From JACQAI01 sp035507915 (GTDB taxonomy: Bacteria; Pseudomonadota; Alphaproteobacteria; Elsterales; Elsteraceae), in contig DATJNS010000079.1 in NCBI GenBank assembly GCA_035507915.1, forward strand, positions 1 through 25,925: a stretch of DNA of 25,925 nucleotides, in the 5' to 3' direction. Below the pieces are notes generated by a model. It had not been told where the DNA came from. It ran no database searches and worked only from the letters and a program-made list of their open reading frames with translations. Position numbers and translations under genes: made by a program. Positions 22,797-25,925 of the stretch are shown piece after piece. How positions within the stretch are numbered: the stretch's first letter is position 1; the number at the start of each line of letters is the position of its first letter.

Positions 22797-24050
22797 ATGC
22801 GCTATTCGATCGTCAGCTTGGCGCGCAACGCGCTGAGCGATCACGCGCGATGGCCCGAGGCGTGGCGCAGCCCCGATCCCAAGCCGGCCTACGACGTCGT
22901 CATCGTCGGCGGCGGCGGCCATGGCCTGGCGACCGCCTACTACCTCGCGCGCGAGCACGGCATCACCAACGTCGCGGTGCTCGAGCGCGGCTGGCTCGGC
23001 GGCGGCAACACCGGGCGCAACACCACGATCGTGCGCTCGAACTACCTGCTCGAGCCCAACGCGCACCTCTACGAGTTCTCCCTCAAGCTGTGGGAGGGGT
23101 TGTCGGCCGAGCTCAACTACAACGTCATGTTCAGCCAGCGCGGCGTGCTCAATCTCGCCCATTCGCCGGCCGAGCTCGACGCCTTCCAGCGCCGGGGCAA
23201 CGCGATGCGGCTCAACGGCATCGATGCCGTGCTGATGAGCCGCGACGAGATCGCACGCGCGGTGCCGCTGCTCGACTGCTCGGGCGACGCGCGCTATCCG
23301 ATCGTCGGCGGCCTGATGCAGCCGCGCGGCGGCACGGCGCGCCACGACGCGGTCGCCTGGGGCTACGCGCGCGCGGCCGACGCGCGCGGCGTCGACATCA
23401 TCCAGAACTGCGAGGTCACCGGCATCACGCGCGCGGGCGGCCGCGTCGTCGGCGTCGAGACGACGCGTGGCGCGATCGCCGCCAAGAAGATCGGCATCTG
23501 CGTCGCCGGGCACTCGGGCATGCTCGCCGCGATGGCGGGCTTGCGCCTGCCGATCGAGAGCCACGTGCTGCAAGCGATGGTCTCCGAGCCCCTCAAGCCG
23601 GTGCTCGACACCGTGGTGACGTCGGGCGCGATCCACTTCTACGTCAGCCAGTCCGACAAGGGCGAGCTGGTGATGGGGGGCGATCTCGACGGCTTCAACT
23701 CGTATGCGCAGCGCGGCGGGCTGCGCATCATCGAGCACGTCGTCGAGGCCTGCCTGATGCTGTTTCCGAGCTTCTCGCGCTTGCGCCTGTTGCGCACGTG
23801 GGGCGGCGTGATGGACATGACGATGGACGGCAGCCCGATCATCGCCAAGCTGCCGATCGACGGGCTCTATCTCGACGGCGGCTGGTGCTATGGCGGGTTC
23901 AAGGCGACACCCGGCTCGGGCTGGGTGTTCGCCCACACGATCGCGCGCGACCAGCCCCATCCGCTCAATGCCGACTTCACCCTCGAGCGCTTCGCCGAAG
24001 GCCGTCTGATCGACGACAAAGGCGCCGGCGCGATCCCGTGGGCGCAATGA
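22797..24050 (+). CDS. soxB: Heterotetrameric sarcosine oxidase, beta subunit
   Basis: 417-residue catalytic subunit of tetrameric sarcosine oxidase, which demethylates sarcosine to glycine and passes the methyl carbon to tetrahydrofolate, with H2O2 formed. The N-terminal RYSIVSLARNALSDHARWPEAW stretch is diagnostic. FAD is bound through VVIVGGGGHGLATAYYLA (GxGxxG near 38-43). His183 in RGGTARHDAV corresponds to the His that covalently carries FMN between alpha and beta subunits. The C-terminal TPGSGWVFAHTIARD is also characteristic. Length is normal. It follows the TIM-barrel gene after 3 nt, and soxD follows after 28 nt. A related N-methyl amine rather than sarcosine cannot be excluded. Confidence 0.96.
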   Translation: MRYSIVSLARNALSDHARWPEAWRSPDPKPAYDVVIVGGGGHGLATAYYLAREHGITNVAVLERGWLGGGNTGRNTTIVRSNYLLEPNAHLYEFSLKLWEGLSAELNYNVMFSQRGVLNLAHSPAELDAFQRRGNAMRLNGIDAVLMSRDEIARAVPLLDCSGDARYPIVGGLMQPRGGTARHDAVAWGYARAADARGVDIIQNCEVTGITRAGGRVVGVETTRGAIAAKKIGICVAGHSGMLAAMAGLRLPIESHVLQAMVSEPLKPVLDTVVTSGAIHFYVSQSDKGELVMGGDLDGFNSYAQRGGLRIIEHVVEACLMLFPSFSRLRLLRTWGGVMDMTMDGSPIIAKLPIDGLYLDGGWCYGGFKATPGSGWVFAHTIARDQPHPLNADFTLERFAEGRLIDDKGAGAIPWAQ

Positions 24051-24078
24051 GGCAAGGGCGCCAGACGCGAGGTCGGCC

Positions 24079-24345
24079 GTGCTGCTGATCGCCTGCCCGC
24101 ATTGCGGCGCGCGCGACGAGACCGAGTTCGCCTATGGCGGCGATGCCACGGTGGCGCGACCCGATCCGGCGCGCGCCGACGCGGCGGCGTGGTACGCCTA
24201 CATCTACCAGCGCGACAACCCGAAGGGGCCGCACGCCGAGCTGTGGTATCACGCCGCCGGCTGCCGGCGCTGGCTGCGCGTGACGCGCGACACCGCGACC
24301 CACGCGATCCTCGACACCAAACCGGTCGGGTCGGGGGCGCCGTGA
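24079..24345 (+). CDS. soxD: Heterotetrameric sarcosine oxidase, delta subunit
   Basis: 88-residue zinc-binding small subunit. Cys6 and Cys9 (LLIACPHCGARDETEF), with His58 and Cys62 (WYHAAGCRRW), form the expected Zn site of SoxD (Cys6, Cys9, His59 and Cys63 in the Corynebacterium-type enzyme). YIYQRDNPKGPHAELWYH is typical. The GTG start has GAGG 6 nt upstream. The stop overlaps the soxA start by 4 nt (GTGA), so expression is coupled. Order soxB-soxD-soxA matches known sarcosine oxidase operons. Confidence 0.95.
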   Translation: MLLIACPHCGARDETEFAYGGDATVARPDPARADAAAWYAYIYQRDNPKGPHAELWYHAAGCRRWLRVTRDTATHAILDTKPVGSGAP

Positions 24346-25925
24346 CGCAGCCATTCCGCGCCGCGACCGGCGGTGTCATCGACCGCACGCGCAGCCTCGG
24401 CTTCACGTTCGACGGCACGCGCTTCGAGGGCCATCCGGGCGACACGCTGGCCTCGGCGCTGATCGCCAACGGCGTGCGGCTGGTCGGGCGCAGCTTCAAG
24501 TATCATCGGCCGCGCGGCATCGTCGCGGCCGGCGTCGAGGAACCGAACGCGCTGGTGCAGCTCGCGGTCGGCGCGCACACCGAGCCCAACACGCGCGCGA
24601 CCCAGGTGCCGCTGGTCGACGGCCTGGTCGCCGCGAGCCAGAACCGCTGGCCCACCCTGGCGCACGATGTCGGCGCGGTCGCCGGGCTGTTCGCGCCGCT
24701 GCTGCCCGCGGGCTTCTACTACAAGACGTTCCTCAAGCCCGAGTCGTGGTGGATGACCTACGAGCGCTTCATCCGCAAGGCCGCGGGCCTCGGCCGGGCG
24801 CCGCGTCTGCCCGATCCGGATCACTACGAGCACCGCCATGCGCACGTCGACGTGCTGGTGGTCGGCGGCGGACCGGCCGGCCTCGCCGCCGCGGACGCCG
24901 CCGCGCGCACCGGCGCGCGCGTCCTTCTGGTCGACGAGAATCTCGAGCTCGGCGGCCGGCTGCGCGCCGAGCGCGCCGCCATCGACGGCCGGCCCGCGCT
25001 CGACTGGGTCGCCGCGACCACGGCCGCGCTGACCGCGCGTCCCGACGTCACGGTGTTGACCCGGGCGACCGCGTTCGGCCTCTACGACCAGAATCTGGTC
25101 GGCGTCGTCGAGCACGTCGCCGATCACGAGGCCGCTCATCGGCCGCGCCAGCGCCTGTGGCTGGTGCGCGCGCGCCAGGTCGTGCTTGCCGCGGGCGCGC
25201 TCGAGCGGCCGCTCGCGTTCGCCGACAACGACCGGCCCGGCGTGATGCTGGCGGCGTCGGCCCAGCATTACGTCAACCGCCACGCCGCGCTGCCGGGGCG
25301 CCGCGCCGTGGTGTTCACCAACAACGATGGCGCCTACGTGGCGGCGCGCGACCTGCACCGCGCCGGCATCGAGATCGCCGCGGTGATCGACGTGCGCGCG
25401 CGGCCCGACGACGCGGTGTCGCGCGTCGTGGATGGCGGCATCGCGTGCCTGGGCGGCCGCGCGATCGTGCGGGTCAGCGGCCGCCGCGCGGTCGCCGGGA
25501 TCGAGGTGATGGCGATCGATGAAGCGGGCCAGCCGACGCGCGGCAGCTCGGCGCACATCGATTGCGACCTCGTGTTGATGTCGGGCGGCTGGAGCCCGAC
25601 GGTCCACCTGCACTCGCAGATGCGCGGGCGGCTGGTCGAGGATCCCAAGCTCGGCGCGTTCGTGCCCGCCGAGACGCTGGCGGCGGCGCGCAGCGCCGGT
25701 GCGTGCGCCGGGCGGCTCGCGCTCGCCGACGCGCTGGCCGACGGCGCGGCCGCGGGCGCGCAGGCGGCGCACCAGGCCGGGTTCGGCGACGGCGCCGCCC
25801 CCGCCGTGCCGCCGGTCGATGCCGAGGGCGCCGCGTCGCCCCACAAGCTCTGGATCATGCCGCTGCCGCGCGGCCGGCGCGCCAAGCGCTTCGTCGACTT
25901 TCAGAACGACGTGACCGTGAACGAC
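24342..25925 (+). CDS. soxA: Heterotetrameric sarcosine oxidase, alpha subunit (N-terminal half, cut by window edge)
   Basis: 528 codons visible with no stop before the right edge; full SoxA is about 950-1000 residues. The N-terminal domain (about 1-100) has FDGTRFEGHPGDTLASALIANG and VGRSFKYHRPRGIVAAGVEEPNALV, a signature of SoxA. A Rossmann-type dinucleotide domain starts at about 169 (VLVVGGGPAGLAAADAA; GGGPAG at 175-180), followed by VVLAAGALERPLAFADNDRPGVM. The visible end, FVDFQNDVTVND, immediately precedes the C-terminal folate-binding aminomethyltransferase-like half, which lies outside the window. The GTG at 24342 overlaps the soxD stop (GTGA). A soxG gene is expected downstream but not seen. 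Confidence 0.96.
   Translation, partial: MTQPFRAATGGVIDRTRSLGFTFDGTRFEGHPGDTLASALIANGVRLVGRSFKYHRPRGIVAAGVEEPNALVQLAVGAHTEPNTRATQVPLVDGLVAASQNRWPTLAHDVGAVAGLFAPLLPAGFYYKTFLKPESWWMTYERFIRKAAGLGRAPRLPDPDHYEHRHAHVDVLVVGGGPAGLAAADAAARTGARVLLVDENLELGGRLRAERAAIDGRPALDWVAATTAALTARPDVTVLTRATAFGLYDQNLVGVVEHVADHEAAHRPRQRLWLVRARQVVLAAGALERPLAFADNDRPGVMLAASAQHYVNRHAALPGRRAVVFTNNDGAYVAARDLHRAGIEIAAVIDVRARPDDAVSRVVDGGIACLGGRAIVRVSGRRAVAGIEVMAIDEAGQPTRGSSAHIDCDLVLMSGGWSPTVHLHSQMRGRLVEDPKLGAFVPAETLAAARSAGACAGRLALADALADGAAAGAQAAHQAGFGDGAAPAVPPVDAEGAASPHKLWIMPLPRGRRAKRFVDFQNDVTVND

Noticed and set aside
21645..24047. A minus-strand 800-codon frame opposite soxB and the TIM-barrel gene
   Set aside because: Low-complexity composition and fully antisense to clear genes; only its final 61 codons, with their own ribosome-binding site, are kept as a small gene.
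24249..25844. A minus-strand 531-codon frame opposite soxA
   Set aside because: soxA has strong family motifs on the plus strand; the antisense product is low-complexity.
1..25925. CRISPR arrays, tRNA genes, IS elements, prophage or toxin-antitoxin genes
   Set aside because: No spaced direct repeats, cloverleaf sequences, transposase or integrase motifs were seen by reading; short GC-rich repeats are explained by composition.

Overview
The window is a very GC-rich, gene-dense piece of a bacterial chromosome, most likely from an alphaproteobacterium of the Rhodospirillales/Reyranella/Rhizobiales type. Three things point there: a hemA-type 5-aminolevulinate synthase (the C4 heme route typical of Alphaproteobacteria), the aroC-fabI-dnaJ-pdxH neighbourhood, and a four-subunit sarcosine oxidase in soxB-D-A order. 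I see no tRNA, rRNA, CRISPR array, insertion sequence or transposase. Both ends cut through genes: a LysR regulator at the left and soxA at the right.

Layout. (1) 1-3932, accessory: a truncated LysR-type regulator divergent from a Tat-signal-bearing epoxide-hydrolase-like protein, then a multi-TM membrane protein, an SDR oxidoreductase and a small VOC protein; a GC-rich hairpin closes this block. (2) 4009-9380, minus strand, mostly housekeeping: dnaJ-like co-chaperone, fabI, aroC, an AhpD/CMD-type peroxidase-related protein and a full-length SppA. (3) 9381-9703 is a gene-free divergent region. (4) 9704-11974, plus strand: pdxH, a CDF metal transporter and an SDR, nearly touching. (5) 11982-15177, minus strand: class III aminotransferase, hemA and a small winged-helix (PadR-like) regulator, spaced 20 and 5 nt apart. 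(6) 15350-21655, plus strand: a compact catabolic/transport operon with a dipeptidase-like amidohydrolase, two Dpp/Opp permeases, two Dpp/Opp ATPases and a TDA3-like FAD oxidoreductase; no substrate-binding protein gene is present. (7) 21645-21830, minus strand: a 61-residue single-TM protein overlapping the end of that operon. (8) 21981 to the right edge, plus strand: a divergent xylose-isomerase-like TIM-barrel protein 3 nt before soxB, then soxD and soxA.

How the genes may work together. Regions 6 and 8 look like scavenging of small, probably peptide-like or N-methylated nitrogen compounds: import by the ABC transporter, hydrolysis by the amidohydrolase, oxidation by the FAD enzyme, and demethylation of sarcosine or a related amine by SoxBDA(G), giving glycine and C1 units. 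Glycine is also a substrate of HemA, encoded next door, but a functional link is inference. The most unusual observations are the degenerate metal site of the TIM-barrel protein joined to soxB, the binding-protein-less transporter operon, the aminotransferase-hemA-regulator cluster, and the apparently exported epoxide-hydrolase-like enzyme paired with a membrane protein.
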